Assembly (NCBI RefSeq): GCF_003473545.1
Contig: NZ_QUCM01000001.1
Location: 248,001-312,000 of the forward strand
DNA: 64,000 bases
Direction of reading: 5' to 3'
DNA from: Clostridium sp. AM22-11AC
GTDB lineage: Bacteria; Bacillota; Clostridia; Lachnospirales; Lachnospiraceae
A program made the translations under genes and the position numbers. The notes under the pieces were generated by a model that did not search any database, was not told the DNA's origin, and worked only from the letters and a program-made list of their open reading frames with translations. How positions within the stretch are numbered: the first letter of the stretch is position 1; each line of letters starts with the position of its first letter. Shown piece by piece: positions 45,601-55,719 of this stretch.

Positions 45601-46492
45601 CATCCAGCTGTACCATAGGACGGATATCCGGTGGGATAACCGGGATAACATCCATGATCATCCACTCAGGACGGTTTCCGGAGCTTAAGAATGCCTCTAC
45701 AACTTCCAGACGCTTGATAATTCTTGCACGCTTCTGGCCGCTTGCATCGATCAGCTGCTTTCTTAACTCTGCGGAATCTTTTTCCAGGTCGATGGCCTTT
45801 AACAGCTCCTGGATCGCCTCAGCACCCATTCCTACACGGAATGCAGTGCTGCTGCCGTATTTCTCTACTTCTTCACGGTATTCCTTCTCAGACAATACCT
45901 GCTTGTACTGAAGGCTTGTTACACCTGGATCCAGTACAACATAGGAAGCGAAATACAGAACTTTCTCCAGAGTTCTTGGAGAAATGTCAAGGATCAGACC
46001 CATACGGCTTGGGATGCCCTTGAAGTACCAGATATGGGAAACAGGAGCAGCAAGCTCGATACGTCCCATACGCTCTCTTCTGACGCTGGACTTGGTAACT
46101 TCAACGCCGCAGCGGTCACAGATCACGCCTTTGTAACGGATCTTCTTATACTTTCCACAATGGCACTCCCAGTCCTTGCTCGGTCCGAAGATCCTCTCGC
46201 AGAAAAGTCCGTCTTTTTCTGGTTTTAAGGTTCTATAGTTAATGGTCTCCGGCTTCTTTACAACGCCGTGATCCCACCAGTCTTTCCACTCCTTGGAAGG
46301 AGCGCCTGAAGGTTCAGGCATACGGTTGCGTACTGCACCCTGCTCCCACCAGTCTTTCCACTGCTTGCTTGGCTTATCTGCAGGCTCCGGAGTTCTGTGT
46401 GTCCAGGAGCGGATCTTTTCAGGGGAAGCCAGACCTATTTTAATGGCATCAAACGCCATTGGATGATAAGTTTCATTTGTTGTTTCCGGCAT
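42644..46492 (-). CDS. rpoC: RNA polymerase beta' subunit with a duplicated N-terminal insertion and acidic tail
   Basis: 1282 residues from the ATG at 46492 (AAGGGAG 9 bases before). The catalytic NADFDGDQM loop, the N-terminal zinc site (CHCGKYKK...CDRCG) and the second zinc site ([13 protein letters not shown]) are intact. Odd features: residues 33-80 hold two tandem 24-residue repeats, each with PSK(Q/E)WKDWW, inserted where other bacteria go from RSWS straight to [13 protein letters not shown]; and the last ~55 residues are very acidic with three EDDEI copies. Starts 19 bp after rpoB. Confidence 0.97.
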   Translation of the reverse strand: MPETTNETYHPMAFDAIKIGLASPEKIRSWTHRTPEPADKPSKQWKDWWEQGAVRNRMPEPSGAPSKEWKDWWDHGVVKKPETINYRTLKPEKDGLFCERIFGPSKDWECHCGKYKKIRYKGVICDRCGVEVTKSSVRRERMGRIELAAPVSHIWYFKGIPSRMGLILDISPRTLEKVLYFASYVVLDPGVTSLQYKQVLSEKEYREEVEKYGSSTAFRVGMGAEAIQELLKAIDLEKDSAELRKQLIDASGQKRARIIKRLEVVEAFLSSGNRPEWMIMDVIPVIPPDIRPMVQLDGGRFATSDLNDLYRRIINRNNRLARLLELGAPDIIVRNEKRMLQEAVDALIDNGRRGRPVTGPGNRALKSLSDMLKGKQGRFRQNLLGKRVDYSGRSVIVVGPELKIYQCGLPKEMAIELFKPFVMKELVANGTAHNIKNAKKMVEKLQTEVWDVLEDVIKEHPVMLNRAPTLHRLGIQAFEPILVEGKAIKLHPLVCTAFNADFDGDQMAVHLPLSVEAQAECRFLLLSPNNLLKPSDGGPVAVPSQDMVLGIYYLTQERPGAKGEGMIFKSVNEAILAYENQEATLHSRVKVRVNKTMPDGTVKTGVIESTIGRFIFNEIIPQDLGFVDRSIPENELKLEVDFHVAKKQLKQILEKVINVHGATQTAVTLDDIKAIGYKFSTRAAMTVSISDMTVPASKPKLIADAQATVDHIAKNYRRGLITEEERYKEVIETWKTTDDQLTHDLLTGLDKYNNIFMMADSGARGSDKQIKQLAGMRGLMADTTGHTIELPIKSNFREGLDVLEYFISAHGARKGLSDTALRTADSGYLTRRLVDVSQDLIIREVDCCEGKEIPYMEIKAFMDGNEVIEDLEERITGRYIAETITDPDTGEVVIKANHMCTPKRAAAVMKVLNKLGRKSVKIRTVLSCKSHIGVCAKCYGANMATGQPVQVGEAVGIIAAQSIGEPGTQLTMRTFHTGGVAGGDITQGLPRVEELFEARKPKGLAIITEFGGVVDIKDTKKKREITVTDMESGNSKTYLIPYGSRIKVMEGQILEAGDELTEGSVNPHDILKIKGVRAVQDYMIQEVQRVYRLQGVEINDKHIEMIVHQMLKKIRIEESGDSNVLPGVSMDVLDFNEMNEELIAQGKQPAEGKQVMLGITKASLATDSFLSAASFQETTKVLTEAAINGKVDHLIGIKENVIIGKPIPAGTGMKRYRNVKLDTDDRLLAEDDEISMSEDDEIALSGAEDDEISEDNVAEEVLGMDETEDAEDASEDDDETEE
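46261..46396 (-). repeat. 72-bp tandem duplication inside rpoC
   Basis: CCCACCAGTCTTTCCACT starts at 46273 and again at 46345, exactly 72 bp (24 codons) apart, encoding the repeated WKDWW units. Flanking bases have diverged, so the duplication is old and kept in frame. Confidence 0.85.
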
Positions 46493-46511
46493 GAGCTTAT
46501 ACTCCCTTCTA

Positions 46512-49500
46512 TTATTCGTTCTCACTGTCATCTGTATATGCGTCATACAGGTCATCTGTATAATCGTCGTTAGTTTCCTTGGAATCGGATTCTACATTCA
46601 CAAGCTCATTGTTCTTGAATTCCTGCTCCTGATATCCGTAATTGGAGTAAGACTCTCTGTCATTGTAATGACGGTCGCCTTCCAGCATAGCACGCAGTTC
46701 TGTATCACCATAGTCGATGCTCTCTGTCATCTCTACTTCGGTACCATCTTCTCTCTGAACCTGAACATCCAGACCCAGGGACTGCATTTCCTTAAGAAGT
46801 ACCTTGAAGGATTCCGGAACACCTGGCTCAGGGATATTTTCGCCCTTGATGATAGCCTCGTATGTCTTCACACGGCCAACCACATCATCAGACTTAACAG
46901 TCATGATCTCCTGCAGGGTGTAGGAAGCGCCATATGCCTCCAGAGCCCAAACCTCCATCTCTCCGAAACGCTGTCCGCCGAACTGGGCTTTACCACCCAG
47001 AGGCTGCTGTGTAACCAGGGAGTAAGGACCGGTAGAACGTGCATGGATCTTATCATCTACCAGATGATGCAGTTTCAGGTAATGCATGTGTCCGATAGTT
47101 ACTGCGCCATCAAAGTATTCGCCGGTACGTCCATCACGGAGACGTACTTTACCGTCACGGCTGATCGGTACGCCTTCCCAAAGCTTTCTATGCTCTAAGT
47201 GAGTACCCAGATAATCCATTACCTCAGGTTTTAAGGTATCTTTATATTTAGCTTCAAATTCTTCCCATGGAGTATTTACATAGTCGTTTGCAAGCTCCAG
47301 AGTATCCTGGATATCATTCTCGTTTGCGCCATCGAAGATAGGAGTGGAAACATTAAATCCAAGTGCCTTAGCTGCAAGGCTTAAGTGGATTTCCAGCACC
47401 TGTCCGATGTTCATACGGGAAGGTACGCCCAGTGGGTTAAGCACGATGTCCAGAGGACGGCCGTTTGGAAGGAATGGCATATCTTCTACAGGAAGTACAC
47501 GGGAAACGACACCCTTGTTACCATGACGTCCAGCCATCTTATCACCAACAGAGATCTTACGTTTCTGGGCGATATAGATACGGACAGTCTGGTTTACGCC
47601 TGGTGCAAGCTCGTCACCATTTTCTCTTGTAAATACCTTTGCGTCTACGATGATACCGTATGCACCATGAGGTACCTTTAAGGAGGTATCACGTACTTCT
47701 CTTGCCTTTTCACCGAAGATTGCTCTTAACAGTCTCTCTTCAGCAGTCAGCTCGGTCTCTCCCTTTGGAGTAACCTTACCTACCAGAATATCTCCGGCAC
47801 GGACCTCTGCACCAATACGGATGATACCGCGTTCGTCCAGATCCTTTAATGCATCTTCACCAACACCAGGTACATCCCGGGTGATCTCTTCCGGTCCTAA
47901 CTTGGTGTCACGGGCTTCTGCCTCATACTCTTCAATATGAACAGATGTATAAACATCATCCCGTACCAGACGCTCAGAAAGAAGAACCGCATCCTCGTAG
48001 TTGTAGCCTTCCCAGGTCATAAATCCGATCAACGGGTTCTTACCAAGAGCGATCTCACCATTGCAGGTAGAAGGACCATCTGCGATAACTTCACCAGCTT
48101 CTACGTGATCATTCTTATAAACAATCGGCTTCTGGTTGTAGCAGTTGCTCTGGTTGCTTCTCTTAAATTTAGTCAGATGGTATACATCACGGTTTCCATC
48201 GGAATCTCTCTTGATGATGATCTCATTGGAAGCGGAACGCTCAACTACACCTGCATTCTTTGCAACAACACAAACGCCGGAGTCAACAGCAGCCTTACCT
48301 TCAATACCGGTACCTACTACAGGAGCCTCTGTGCTTAACAGCGGCACTGCCTGACGCTGCATGTTGGATCCCATCAGAGCACGGTTCGCATCGTCATTCT
48401 GAAGGAATGGGATCATAGCAGTTGCAACAGAGAATACCATCTTAGGAGAAACGTCCATTAAGTCGATGGTGCTCTTTCTGAATTCGGAAGTCTCTGTACG
48501 GAAACGTCCGGATACGTTGTTATGGATGAAGCGGCCTTCTTCATCTAATGGTTCATTCGCCTGGGCTACGATGAAGTTGTCCTCTTCGTCTGCAGTCAGA
48601 TATACTACTTCATCCGTAACCTTTGGATTAGCTGCGTCAGTCTTATCTACTACACGGTAAGGTGCTTCAATAAAGCCATACTGGTTTACTCTTGCATAGC
48701 TTGCAAGGGAGTTGATCAGACCGATGTTAGGACCTTCAGGAGTCTCGATCGGGCACATACGGCCATAATGTGTATAGTGTACATCTCGTACCTCGAATCC
48801 GGCACGGTCTCTTGACAGACCACCAGGACCTAAGGCAGATAAACGTCTCTTATGTGTAAGCTCGGACAGCGGGTTGTTCTGATCCATGAACTGGGACAGC
48901 TGGGAACTTCCAAAGAATTCCTTTACAGCAGCTGTAACAGGCTTGATATTGATCAGGGACTGTGGTGTAATGCCGTCTACATCCTGAGTTGTCATACGTT
49001 CTCTTACAACACGCTCCATACGGGATAAGCCGATACGGTACTGGTTCTGTAACAGCTCACCTACAGCACGGATACGACGGTTTCCTAAGTGGTCGATATC
49101 ATCAGATGTACCAACCTGCTCTTCCAGATGCATGTTGTAGTTGATGGAAGCTAAGATATCTTCCTTTGTGATATGCTTCGGGATCAGGTCATGGATATTT
49201 CTTCTGATCTCTTCCTTAAGCAGTTCTTCATCATCACCTGCTTTTTCCAGGATTGGAGCAAGCGCAGGATAATATACTAATTCAGAAACGCCAACTTCTT
49301 CCGGATCAAAGGATACATAAGCACCAAGTTCAACCATCATATTGGAAAGAACTTTCTGCTTTCTGTTGATGCCTTCTACCCATACGAAAGGAACAGCGGA
49401 GTTCTGAACCTTCATAGCAGACTCTTTGTCTAACTTTGTACCAGCTTCTGCAATGATCTCACCTGTAGTGGTATCAACTACATCTTCTGCCAGTACCTGT

Positions 49501-50372
49501 CCATTCAGACGGAACTTAAAGGACAGCTTCTTGTTGAATTTATAACGTCCAACTTTTGCCAGGTCATATCTTCTGGGATCGAAGAACATGCTGTTAAGCA
49601 GGCTCTCTGCACTGTCTACAGACAGCGGCTCGCCTGGACGGATCTTCTTGTACAGCTCTAACAGACCATCCTGATAGTTATCAGATGTATCCTTTCCAAA
49701 GCTTGCAAGGAGCTTTGGCTCTTCGCCGAACAGATCTAAGATCTCTGCGTTGGTTCCGTAGCCTAAGGCACGGATCAGTACAGTAACCGGTACTTTACGG
49801 GTTCTGTCTACACGAACATAAAATACATCGTTGGAATCGGTTTCATATTCCAGCCATGCACCACGGTTCGGGATAACCGTACATGTAAACAGTTCCTTAC
49901 CTACCTTGTCATGTCCGATCCCGTAGTAAATACCAGGGGAACGTACAAGCTGGCTGACGATAACACGTTCTGCACCGTTAATTACAAATGAACCGGTATC
50001 TGTCATCAGAGGCAGATCACCCATAAATATCTCATGTTCATTCATTTCATCTTTATCTTTATTGTACAGTCTGACCTTTACCTTAAGCGGTGCGGCGTAA
50101 GTAGCATCCCGTTCTTTACACTCTTCGATGGTATACTTGATATCATCTCTGCACAATGTAAAGTCAACGAATTCCAGACTTAAATGTCCTGCAAAATCCG
50201 CGATAGGAGAGATATCAGCAAACGCTTCCTTCAGTCCTTCATCTAAGAACCACTGGTAGGAGTCTTTCTGAATCTCGATCAGGTTAGGCATCTGAAGGAC
50301 TTCCTTCTGCCTTGAATAGCTCATTCTTACGCTTTTCCCGGCCGGTACCGGACGTATTCTGCTTTTCTCCAT
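46512..50372 (-). CDS. rpoB: RNA polymerase beta subunit
   Basis: 1286 residues. The rifampicin-pocket region reads [33 protein letters not shown] sequence with the usual sensitive residues (given here as the known block). [13 protein letters not shown] and the C-terminal region contacting beta' are conserved. The C-terminus carries an extra acidic tail rich in Asp/Glu/Tyr (about 50 residues). A 150-base leader with a hairpin precedes it. Confidence 0.98.
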   Translation of the reverse strand: MEKSRIRPVPAGKSVRMSYSRQKEVLQMPNLIEIQKDSYQWFLDEGLKEAFADISPIADFAGHLSLEFVDFTLCRDDIKYTIEECKERDATYAAPLKVKVRLYNKDKDEMNEHEIFMGDLPLMTDTGSFVINGAERVIVSQLVRSPGIYYGIGHDKVGKELFTCTVIPNRGAWLEYETDSNDVFYVRVDRTRKVPVTVLIRALGYGTNAEILDLFGEEPKLLASFGKDTSDNYQDGLLELYKKIRPGEPLSVDSAESLLNSMFFDPRRYDLAKVGRYKFNKKLSFKFRLNGQVLAEDVVDTTTGEIIAEAGTKLDKESAMKVQNSAVPFVWVEGINRKQKVLSNMMVELGAYVSFDPEEVGVSELVYYPALAPILEKAGDDEELLKEEIRRNIHDLIPKHITKEDILASINYNMHLEEQVGTSDDIDHLGNRRIRAVGELLQNQYRIGLSRMERVVRERMTTQDVDGITPQSLINIKPVTAAVKEFFGSSQLSQFMDQNNPLSELTHKRRLSALGPGGLSRDRAGFEVRDVHYTHYGRMCPIETPEGPNIGLINSLASYARVNQYGFIEAPYRVVDKTDAANPKVTDEVVYLTADEEDNFIVAQANEPLDEEGRFIHNNVSGRFRTETSEFRKSTIDLMDVSPKMVFSVATAMIPFLQNDDANRALMGSNMQRQAVPLLSTEAPVVGTGIEGKAAVDSGVCVVAKNAGVVERSASNEIIIKRDSDGNRDVYHLTKFKRSNQSNCYNQKPIVYKNDHVEAGEVIADGPSTCNGEIALGKNPLIGFMTWEGYNYEDAVLLSERLVRDDVYTSVHIEEYEAEARDTKLGPEEITRDVPGVGEDALKDLDERGIIRIGAEVRAGDILVGKVTPKGETELTAEERLLRAIFGEKAREVRDTSLKVPHGAYGIIVDAKVFTRENGDELAPGVNQTVRIYIAQKRKISVGDKMAGRHGNKGVVSRVLPVEDMPFLPNGRPLDIVLNPLGVPSRMNIGQVLEIHLSLAAKALGFNVSTPIFDGANENDIQDTLELANDYVNTPWEEFEAKYKDTLKPEVMDYLGTHLEHRKLWEGVPISRDGKVRLRDGRTGEYFDGAVTIGHMHYLKLHHLVDDKIHARSTGPYSLVTQQPLGGKAQFGGQRFGEMEVWALEAYGASYTLQEIMTVKSDDVVGRVKTYEAIIKGENIPEPGVPESFKVLLKEMQSLGLDVQVQREDGTEVEMTESIDYGDTELRAMLEGDRHYNDRESYSNYGYQEQEFKNNELVNVESDSKETNDDYTDDLYDAYTDDSENE

Positions 50373-50474
50373 TGACGTTTCACCCCTGTTTTCTTATTTG
50401 GTTGCAGCGGCTTTTTCGGGGATTTTTCTTTCTTTTTCTGCCCCTTTTTCCACTGCTGTCGTTCTCGGTAATCG

Positions 50475-50510
50475 GGCGTCAGCAAATGGGCGCAATAAGC
50501 CCAAGACGCC
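50475..50510 (-). promoter_or_regulatory. Hairpin in the rpoB leader
   Basis: Nested stems GGCGTC (50475-50480) with GACGCC (50505-50510) and TGGGC (50487-50491) with GCCCA (50499-50503), about 15-50 bases after the predicted transcription start. A possible autoregulation site of rpoB. Confidence 0.5.
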
Positions 50511-50527
50511 ACAATAATGCACTCTCC

Positions 50528-50556
50528 ATAATAACATATATTTGTCAAGGTGTCAA
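50528..50556 (-). promoter_or_regulatory. rpoBC promoter
   Basis: Minus strand TTGACA (50551-50556), 17-base spacer, TATTAT (50528-50533); a near-consensus promoter. Confidence 0.8.
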
Positions 50557-50566
50557 GAATTTTTTC

Positions 50567-50595
50567 TTGCTTTTTCTTACCACAAATGATATACT
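50567..50595 (+). promoter_or_regulatory. Promoter of the 149-aa membrane protein
   Basis: TTGCTT (50567-50572), 17-base spacer, extended -10 TGATATACT. It stands back to back with the rpoBC promoter, with only 10 bp between the two -35 boxes. Confidence 0.65.
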
Positions 50596-50665
50596 ATATT
50601 AGAATGTCTTGGGGCATGTCTAATCAAGCCCACGGGAACTATACTACAGTTCGGAGGTATACCTT

Positions 50666-51115
50666 ATGTTAAATACCGTTTTAAACATACTGCTGGTGAT
50701 CCTCATCATTGCAGCTGTCATCCTGGCTATCCTGTATTTCCTTGGAAATAAGCTTCAGAAGCGCCAGTTAGAACAGCAGCAGATGTTAGATGCCGCAGCA
50801 CAGACCGTATCTCTTCTTGTTATTGATAAGAAGAAACTGAAGCTGACTCAGGCAGGTCTTCCAAAAATGGTAGTTGACCAGACTCCAAAGTACATGCGCT
50901 GGACCAAGGTTCCGGTTGTGAAAGCAAAGATCGGACCAAAGATCGTTACACTGATCGCTGATGCAAGAGTGTTTGAATGCCTTCCTGTTAAAACAGAAGC
51001 TAAGGTAGTTTTAAGCGGTATCTACATCACCCAGATCAAGAGTGTCCGCGGAGGTTCCATTCCAACTCCGCCAAAGAAAAAGGGATTTTTCGCAAGATTC
51101 CGTAAAGATGCATAA
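50666..51115 (+). CDS. Conserved small membrane-anchored protein of unknown function
   Basis: 149 residues; CGGAGG precedes the ATG. One N-terminal helix (about 4-28, very Ile/Leu/Val rich), then a basic coiled-coil-like stretch (KLQKRQLEQQQ), a compact domain of about 90 residues, and a Lys/Arg-rich tail (PPKKKGFFARFRKD). I do not recognise a named family. Divergent from rpoB, followed by a strong terminator, so monocistronic. Confidence 0.75.
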   Translation: MLNTVLNILLVILIIAAVILAILYFLGNKLQKRQLEQQQMLDAAAQTVSLLVIDKKKLKLTQAGLPKMVVDQTPKYMRWTKVPVVKAKIGPKIVTLIADARVFECLPVKTEAKVVLSGIYITQIKSVRGGSIPTPPKKKGFFARFRKDA

Positions 51116-51125
51116 TATGGGGCGT

Positions 51126-51166
51126 AAAAAAACAGCCGGCTCCCGGATGGGAGCGGCTGTTTTTTG
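51126..51166. terminator. Bidirectional terminator
   Basis: AACAGCCGGCTCCC and GGGAGCGGCTGTT arms with a 4-base loop (51131-51161) flanked by A6-7 and T6, serving the membrane protein gene on plus and the DUF1934/ddl genes on minus. Confidence 0.9.
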
Positions 51167-51212
51167 TTTTGATGAGGTGCATTTCCCTGCGGATGCGGGG
51201 CGCCCTCTCTTT

Positions 51213-51635
51213 CTACTGGCAGGACTGCACAGCTACTAAAATGCGGCAATCCGACATATGCTCATAATTAATATCCAGGGAATAATCCACATTCACCTTC
51301 AGGCTGTCTGCCTGCTCATCTACTGCAAAGTGATTGGCCTGTATCCCTACTACCATTTCACCTAAAGGGGTGCTGTAGCAGGAAATATTCTTCCGGTTCT
51401 TTTCAAACAGCATGTGGGTAGTGGCTGTTCCCTTTTTTGTAATATCCATAGAGGTTGGCGTGATCTTGATGATATTCTTTACCGGTTCTTTAAAACCTTC
51501 TAACAGTTCTTCGTAGAGAACGTAATGTTTCCCATTCTTCTGGTAGTAATCTCCCCGGACGATCATCTCCACATCATTGTCCTCTTCATCCATGGTATGG
51601 ACACCGCGGATGGTGATCAGTACATCCTTTGTCAT
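51213..51635 (-). CDS. DUF1934 (YwiB-like) beta-barrel protein
   Basis: 140 residues matching the YwiB/DUF1934 calycin-like family: start MTKDVLITIRGVHTMDEEDND, then KHYVLYEE, GTATTHMLFEKN, STPLGEMVVGI and VDYSLDINYEHMSDC. Cytosolic, function unknown. It follows ddl by 36 bp and probably shares its transcript. Confidence 0.85.
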   Translation of the reverse strand: MTKDVLITIRGVHTMDEEDNDVEMIVRGDYYQKNGKHYVLYEELLEGFKEPVKNIIKITPTSMDITKKGTATTHMLFEKNRKNISCYSTPLGEMVVGIQANHFAVDEQADSLKVNVDYSLDINYEHMSDCRILVAVQSCQ

Positions 51636-51671
51636 GTAACTCCTCTTTTCTTTTTACGTAAACCTGTGATC

Positions 51672-52730
51672 TTAGAAACGCTCTAAAGCATGGCTCATCA
51701 GCTTATCTACTAATTCCTCTTTGTTGACGCCTCTTGCCTCCCAAAGCATTGGATACATACTGATGGCTGTAAATCCAGGCATGGTATTGATCTCGTTAAA
51801 TACAACCTCTCCGTCTTCCTTTACAAAGAAATCTACACGGGAAAGTCCGTATCCGTCTACTGCCTTGAAAATAGCAACTGCTGCTTTTCTTACTTCTTCT
51901 GTGGCATTTCCAGGAAGTTCTGGATCTGTTACCGTCTTGGACTCAGCATTGTAATATTTTGCGTCAAAATCATAAAAGTCTGCTGCTGCCAGGATCTCGC
52001 CTACACCGGAAGCCTTCACTTCTTCTTTTCCGCCGCCGAATACAGCACATTCGATCTCACGGCCAATAATAGTCTCTTCTACCAGGATCTTTCTGTCATG
52101 CTTTGCAGCCTCTTTTAAGCCGGCTTCCAGTTCTTCTCTGTTTTCTGCCTTGCTGACTCCCTTGGAGGAACCTGCGTTAGACGGCTTGATAAATACAGGG
52201 TATGCAAAATGTGCTTCAATACGTGCTGTTACAGCATCCATATCTGCTAACTGCTCGCTCATAACAGGCTCATAATCTGCCTGGCGGATGCCTAAGTTAT
52301 TTACAATGATCTTTGTATACAGTTTATCCATGCCCACTGCAGATGCCAGTACACCGCAGCCTACATATGGGATCTTTGCCAGTTCTAAAAGACCCTGGAT
52401 GGTTCCGTCTTCGCCGTGAAGTCCATGAAGTACCGGGAATACAAGGTCCAATTTTACTTCTGTTACTTTATCTCCATCCATAAGGATCGCACATTTCTTT
52501 GTAGCATCTGGTAAGATAGCTGCGGAAACTTTTCCATTTCTCCACTCACCGCTTCTGATCTCTTCTACAGACTCTGTCTTGATCCAGTGTCCGTCTAATG
52601 TAATACCAATAAGAAGCAGGTCATATTTTTCTTTGTTGATGCGGTCGATCACATTGGCTGCAGACATGCAGGATACTTCATGTTCTGATGACTGTCCGCC
52701 GAAAATGACTGCTGCTGTTTTTCTTTCCAT
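51672..52730 (-). CDS. ddl: D-alanine--D-alanine ligase
   Basis: 352 residues. ATP-grasp fold: VIFGGQSSEHEVSCMSA at the N-terminus, LHGLHGEDGTIQG, VFIKPSNAGSSKGVSK and the metal site FNEINTMPGFT. It makes the D-Ala-D-Ala end of peptidoglycan precursors. The active-site residue after the catalytic Ser loop is compatible with D-Ala; no vancomycin-resistance neighbours are present. Confidence 0.94.
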   Translation of the reverse strand: MERKTAAVIFGGQSSEHEVSCMSAANVIDRINKEKYDLLLIGITLDGHWIKTESVEEIRSGEWRNGKVSAAILPDATKKCAILMDGDKVTEVKLDLVFPVLHGLHGEDGTIQGLLELAKIPYVGCGVLASAVGMDKLYTKIIVNNLGIRQADYEPVMSEQLADMDAVTARIEAHFAYPVFIKPSNAGSSKGVSKAENREELEAGLKEAAKHDRKILVEETIIGREIECAVFGGGKEEVKASGVGEILAAADFYDFDAKYYNAESKTVTDPELPGNATEEVRKAAVAIFKAVDGYGLSRVDFFVKEDGEVVFNEINTMPGFTAISMYPMLWEARGVNKEELVDKLMSHALERF

Positions 52731-52802
52731 TTTTATATCTCCTCACTTATCCCTTTTCCAGAAATCTTTAAAATCTTTCTTTTCTTAGATTTTACCGTTT
52801 AC

Positions 52803-52831
52803 AGTATAGCATATGTGGCAATAAATACAAA
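52803..52831 (-). promoter_or_regulatory. ddl promoter
   Basis: Minus strand TTTGTA (52826-52831), 17-base spacer, TATACT (52803-52808). Confidence 0.5.
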
Positions 52832-52875
52832 TAGAAAATATGTTCTCTCAAAATCCAGAAAGGAAGTTTTAGTCC

Positions 52876-53499
52876 ATGAAATCTGTATCTTATCGCCACA
52901 AATGGCTTATTTGTTCTCTTGCCTGCTTTTTTACTGCTTTTCTCATTGCAGTTTCTGCCAACACCTGCAAACAGGAGGCAGATGCCAGCCGTATAGCCCC
53001 TTATGTGCTGCGTTTTCACATTTTAGCGGAAAGCAACTCAAAAACGGACCAGGAATTAAAATTAAAAGTCCGGGACCAGGTTCTTTCCTATATCCGTGAA
53101 AATGCCCCGGATCATGCCGGAAAAGAAGAGCTGGCTTCCTGGCTTCTTTCTCATAAAGAAGAGGTCGTTTTTAAGGCAGAACAGCCCCTGGCAGACTCCG
53201 GCTGTGAAGCGGATGTGGATCTTAATCTGAGCCATGACCATTTTCCAGCAAGGACCTATGGAAATGCCTTCTTTCCCTGCGGTTACTATGACGCTGCACG
53301 GATCACTATAGGCAAAGGAAAAGGACGCAACTGGTGGTGCGTCCTCTATCCCGGTCTTTGCTTTACAAATTCTTATCATACAGATATAGATGAAACAGCT
53401 TCTGAAAGCTATTCCCTGGTCTTTGAAACTGCTCCAAGGCCGGAACTGCACCTTGGACTTTTAGATGCTGCAAAACAGCTTTTTAAGCAGAAGGCTTAA
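52876..53499 (+). CDS. spoIIR: Stage II sporulation protein R
   Basis: 207 residues; AAAGGAAG precedes the ATG. A signal-anchor helix (about 11-28) and the SpoIIR core: LRFHILAESNSKTDQELKLKVRD, FPARTYGNAFFPCGYYDAARITIGKG and NWWCVLYPGLCF. Made in the forespore and exported to trigger SpoIIGA processing of pro-sigma E in the mother cell. Evidence that the organism forms endospores. Confidence 0.95.
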   Translation: MKSVSYRHKWLICSLACFFTAFLIAVSANTCKQEADASRIAPYVLRFHILAESNSKTDQELKLKVRDQVLSYIRENAPDHAGKEELASWLLSHKEEVVFKAEQPLADSGCEADVDLNLSHDHFPARTYGNAFFPCGYYDAARITIGKGKGRNWWCVLYPGLCFTNSYHTDIDETASESYSLVFETAPRPELHLGLLDAAKQLFKQKA

Positions 53500-53501
53500 T
53501 T

Positions 53502-53729
53502 TCAGGCTTTCTGCTTATCCAACATCTCCTGAAGAGCTTCGTCGCTTTCATCGATCCATACGTCCTCTTCATCTGCATTTAACCCCAGATAAACAGCCAG
53601 TGTACGCTCATCATCGCTGTTGTTCCAGCGGCTGATATAGCGGTCGATCTCTTCAAATTCGATCTCTCCTGCAAGATAGCGCTCTTTGAAGGTCTTTTCT
53701 GTCTTATCTTCTACTTTATTTTCTTCCAT
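53502..53729 (-). CDS. Small acidic conserved protein of unknown function
   Basis: 75 residues, very acidic and Lys-containing, predicted helical (FKERYLAGEIEFEEIDRYISRW). No membrane segment or known motif. It ends 2 bp from the spoIIR stop (convergent). It starts about 30 bp after the GntR gene on the same strand, so it may be the last gene of the ispE-gntR transcript. Confidence 0.6.
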   Translation of the reverse strand: MEENKVEDKTEKTFKERYLAGEIEFEEIDRYISRWNNSDDERTLAVYLGLNADEEDVWIDESDEALQEMLDKQKA

Positions 53730-53756
53730 TTATCTTCTCCTCCAATGCCATTTCCG

Positions 53757-54464
53757 CTATCTTCTTCCACGACCGCGGACAGGCATGATATCTTCCTGCT
53801 CCTTGATATTCTTGGAAACAGTGATCTCCTGATTATCAATGTGTTCTCTTGCTGCATTCTTTGCCTCTGCAATATTGTGGGCTTTGATCGCAGCCAGGAT
53901 ATGTTCATGCTCTACTATCAGGATCTGGCGTTTGTCCTCGTCCTTGATATATTCCAGACGATAGCGGTACATCTGCTCTCTTAAATTATTTAAGATCTGT
54001 ACCAGTTTATCATTTCCGGTTCCCAGATAGATCACATCATGGAATGCCTCGTCTGTCTCTGCAATGTTCATGGCATTTCCCTTATTAATGGCATTCTTAA
54101 AGTCGTTCTGGCGTTCCCCTAACTGTTCGATCTCTTCATCGGTCATTCTCTGGCAAGCCAGTTCAATAGCCAGTTCTTCCAGGGAACGGCGAACTTCCAG
54201 CACATCCCTAAGGCTCTTTTCAGAGATTTTTGCAACCTCAGCGCCTTTTCTTGGGATCATAAGTACAAGACCTTCCAGTTCCAGTTTACGAATGGCTTCA
54301 CGGATCGGTGTACGGCTTACACCTAATTTTTCTGCCAGCTGGATCTCCATCAGTCTTTCCCCCGGAGCCAGTTCTCCTTTTAAAATAGCCTGACGCAGTG
54401 TATTAAATACAACATCGCGAAGAGGCAGATATTCGTTCATATTGACTTTAAAATTATTTTCCAT
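53757..54464 (-). CDS. GntR-family regulator, FCD subfamily
   Basis: 235 residues. wHTH QLAEKLGVSRTPIREAIRKLELEGL and FCD domain with DEAFHDVIYLGTGN and VEHEHILAAI, whose Asp/His residues form the metal/ligand site. An Arg-rich tail (PVRGRGRR) follows. It lies 73 bp after ispE on the same strand; target and ligand are unknown. Confidence 0.85.
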   Translation of the reverse strand: MENNFKVNMNEYLPLRDVVFNTLRQAILKGELAPGERLMEIQLAEKLGVSRTPIREAIRKLELEGLVLMIPRKGAEVAKISEKSLRDVLEVRRSLEELAIELACQRMTDEEIEQLGERQNDFKNAINKGNAMNIAETDEAFHDVIYLGTGNDKLVQILNNLREQMYRYRLEYIKDEDKRQILIVEHEHILAAIKAHNIAEAKNAAREHIDNQEITVSKNIKEQEDIMPVRGRGRR

Positions 54465-54537
54465 CTCAAGACCATTCCTTTCTGTGTTTTATCTATGTCT
54501 GTTTGTCTATATTTTTATGTTTACGATCTGCTTGTTT

Positions 54538-55434
54538 CTATCTGCTCCGCTTTACATGAAAGAAGTTGGTCAGATATACCTGCTTTGCCAGTTTGGAAGC
54601 ATCACCATAGCGAAGCTTTTCGTAGGCATTCTGTGCTGCCTGTGGATTGGTAAACAGACCAAATACAGTTGGACCGCTTCCGCTCATCATGGCATTAACA
54701 GCCCCTTCTTCTTTCATCACCTGCTCGATCTCACCGATCACCGGATATTTACCGGCTGTTACCAGTTCCAGCACATTTCCGAATTTTCCGGCTATCTCAT
54801 GGATATTCTGGCGGTTGATCGCTTCAATCATGCCGTCAATATCCGGATGATCTTCCTGCTTTAGCTCCATGGCATCCAGGCTCTCATAAACCACTTTTGT
54901 AGAAACGCTGATCCCCGGTTTTGCGATCAATACCTGACACTGGGGGATCTGAGGCAACGGAGTTAATTCTTCCCCAATTCCTTCGGAAAGAGCGGTTCCA
55001 CGCATCAGGCAGTATGGGATATCTGCTCCCAGCTTTACGCCACGTTCCATCAGTTCTTTTATACTTAAGCCCAGGCCAAACATTTTATTGACTCCAAAAA
55101 GGACTGCAGCTGCATCGGTACTGCCTCCGGCCATTCCAGCTGATACAGGAATGAACTTTTTCAGTTTTATGGAAACACCTTCTTTTACACCAAACTCTTC
55201 CATTAAAAGAGCGGCTGCCCGGTAAGCCAGATTTTGTTCATTATTTGGAAGGTAAAACAGGTTGGTCTCCAGACGGATACCAGGCTCCTTTGTCCTGTAA
55301 AGTTCGATCCGGTCATGAAGTCCTACAGTCTGCATGATCATGCGGACATCATGATACCCGTTGTCCCTTCTCCCCAGTACGTCCAGCGCCAGATTTATCT
55401 TTCCATATGCCTTCAGGCGTAAATGTGTGATCAT
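54538..55434 (-). CDS. ispE: 4-diphosphocytidyl-2-C-methyl-D-erythritol kinase
   Basis: 298 residues from the ATG at 55434 (AAGGGGA before it); 51 upstream in-frame codons cross a hairpin repeat. GHMP-kinase motifs AYGKINLALDVLGRR, KKFIPVSAGMAGGSTDAAAVL and MSGSGPTVFGLF. Fourth step of the MEP route to isoprenoids. GntR-like box and a small structured repeat lie upstream. Confidence 0.94.
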   Translation of the reverse strand: MITHLRLKAYGKINLALDVLGRRDNGYHDVRMIMQTVGLHDRIELYRTKEPGIRLETNLFYLPNNEQNLAYRAAALLMEEFGVKEGVSIKLKKFIPVSAGMAGGSTDAAAVLFGVNKMFGLGLSIKELMERGVKLGADIPYCLMRGTALSEGIGEELTPLPQIPQCQVLIAKPGISVSTKVVYESLDAMELKQEDHPDIDGMIEAINRQNIHEIAGKFGNVLELVTAGKYPVIGEIEQVMKEEGAVNAMMSGSGPTVFGLFTNPQAAQNAYEKLRYGDASKLAKQVYLTNFFHVKRSR

Positions 55435-55483
55435 AGCTGCTATCCCCTTTTTTCTCAATTCCGTTAATTCCACTGATACCAAC

Positions 55484-55515
55484 GGATTGCTCCGCACTTT
55501 GTGTTCTCGCAATCC
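55484..55515 (-). repeat. Small structured repeat, copy 2 (upstream of ispE)
   Basis: Outer arms GGATTG / CAATCC and inner GCAC-TTT-GTGT; see copy 1 at 27304-27334. It lies 50 bp upstream of the ispE start. Confidence 0.55.
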
Positions 55516-55573
55516 TAAAACATTCGTAATCCACTCATTTTTCTTCAAAAAATGGTGACATGTCATAATACAT

Positions 55574-55589
55574 AATATTGTATACATTA
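55574..55589. promoter_or_regulatory. Candidate GntR operator, AATATTGTATACATTA
   Basis: Third and most symmetrical copy of the shared box (TGTATACA core), upstream of the ispE-gntR transcript, which suggests autoregulation by the GntR protein at 53757. Confidence 0.5.
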
Positions 55590-55719
55590 ATTTGTCTCAT
55601 TTTTCAAGAGTGAAAACATTAAAAAAATATTAAAAAAATTAAGCTGAAGATCACCTGCTGTACCGTGCCGGATACTGGATCTTTTCCTTCGCATACTCAA
55701 AGGGCCAGACTGTTTTATA

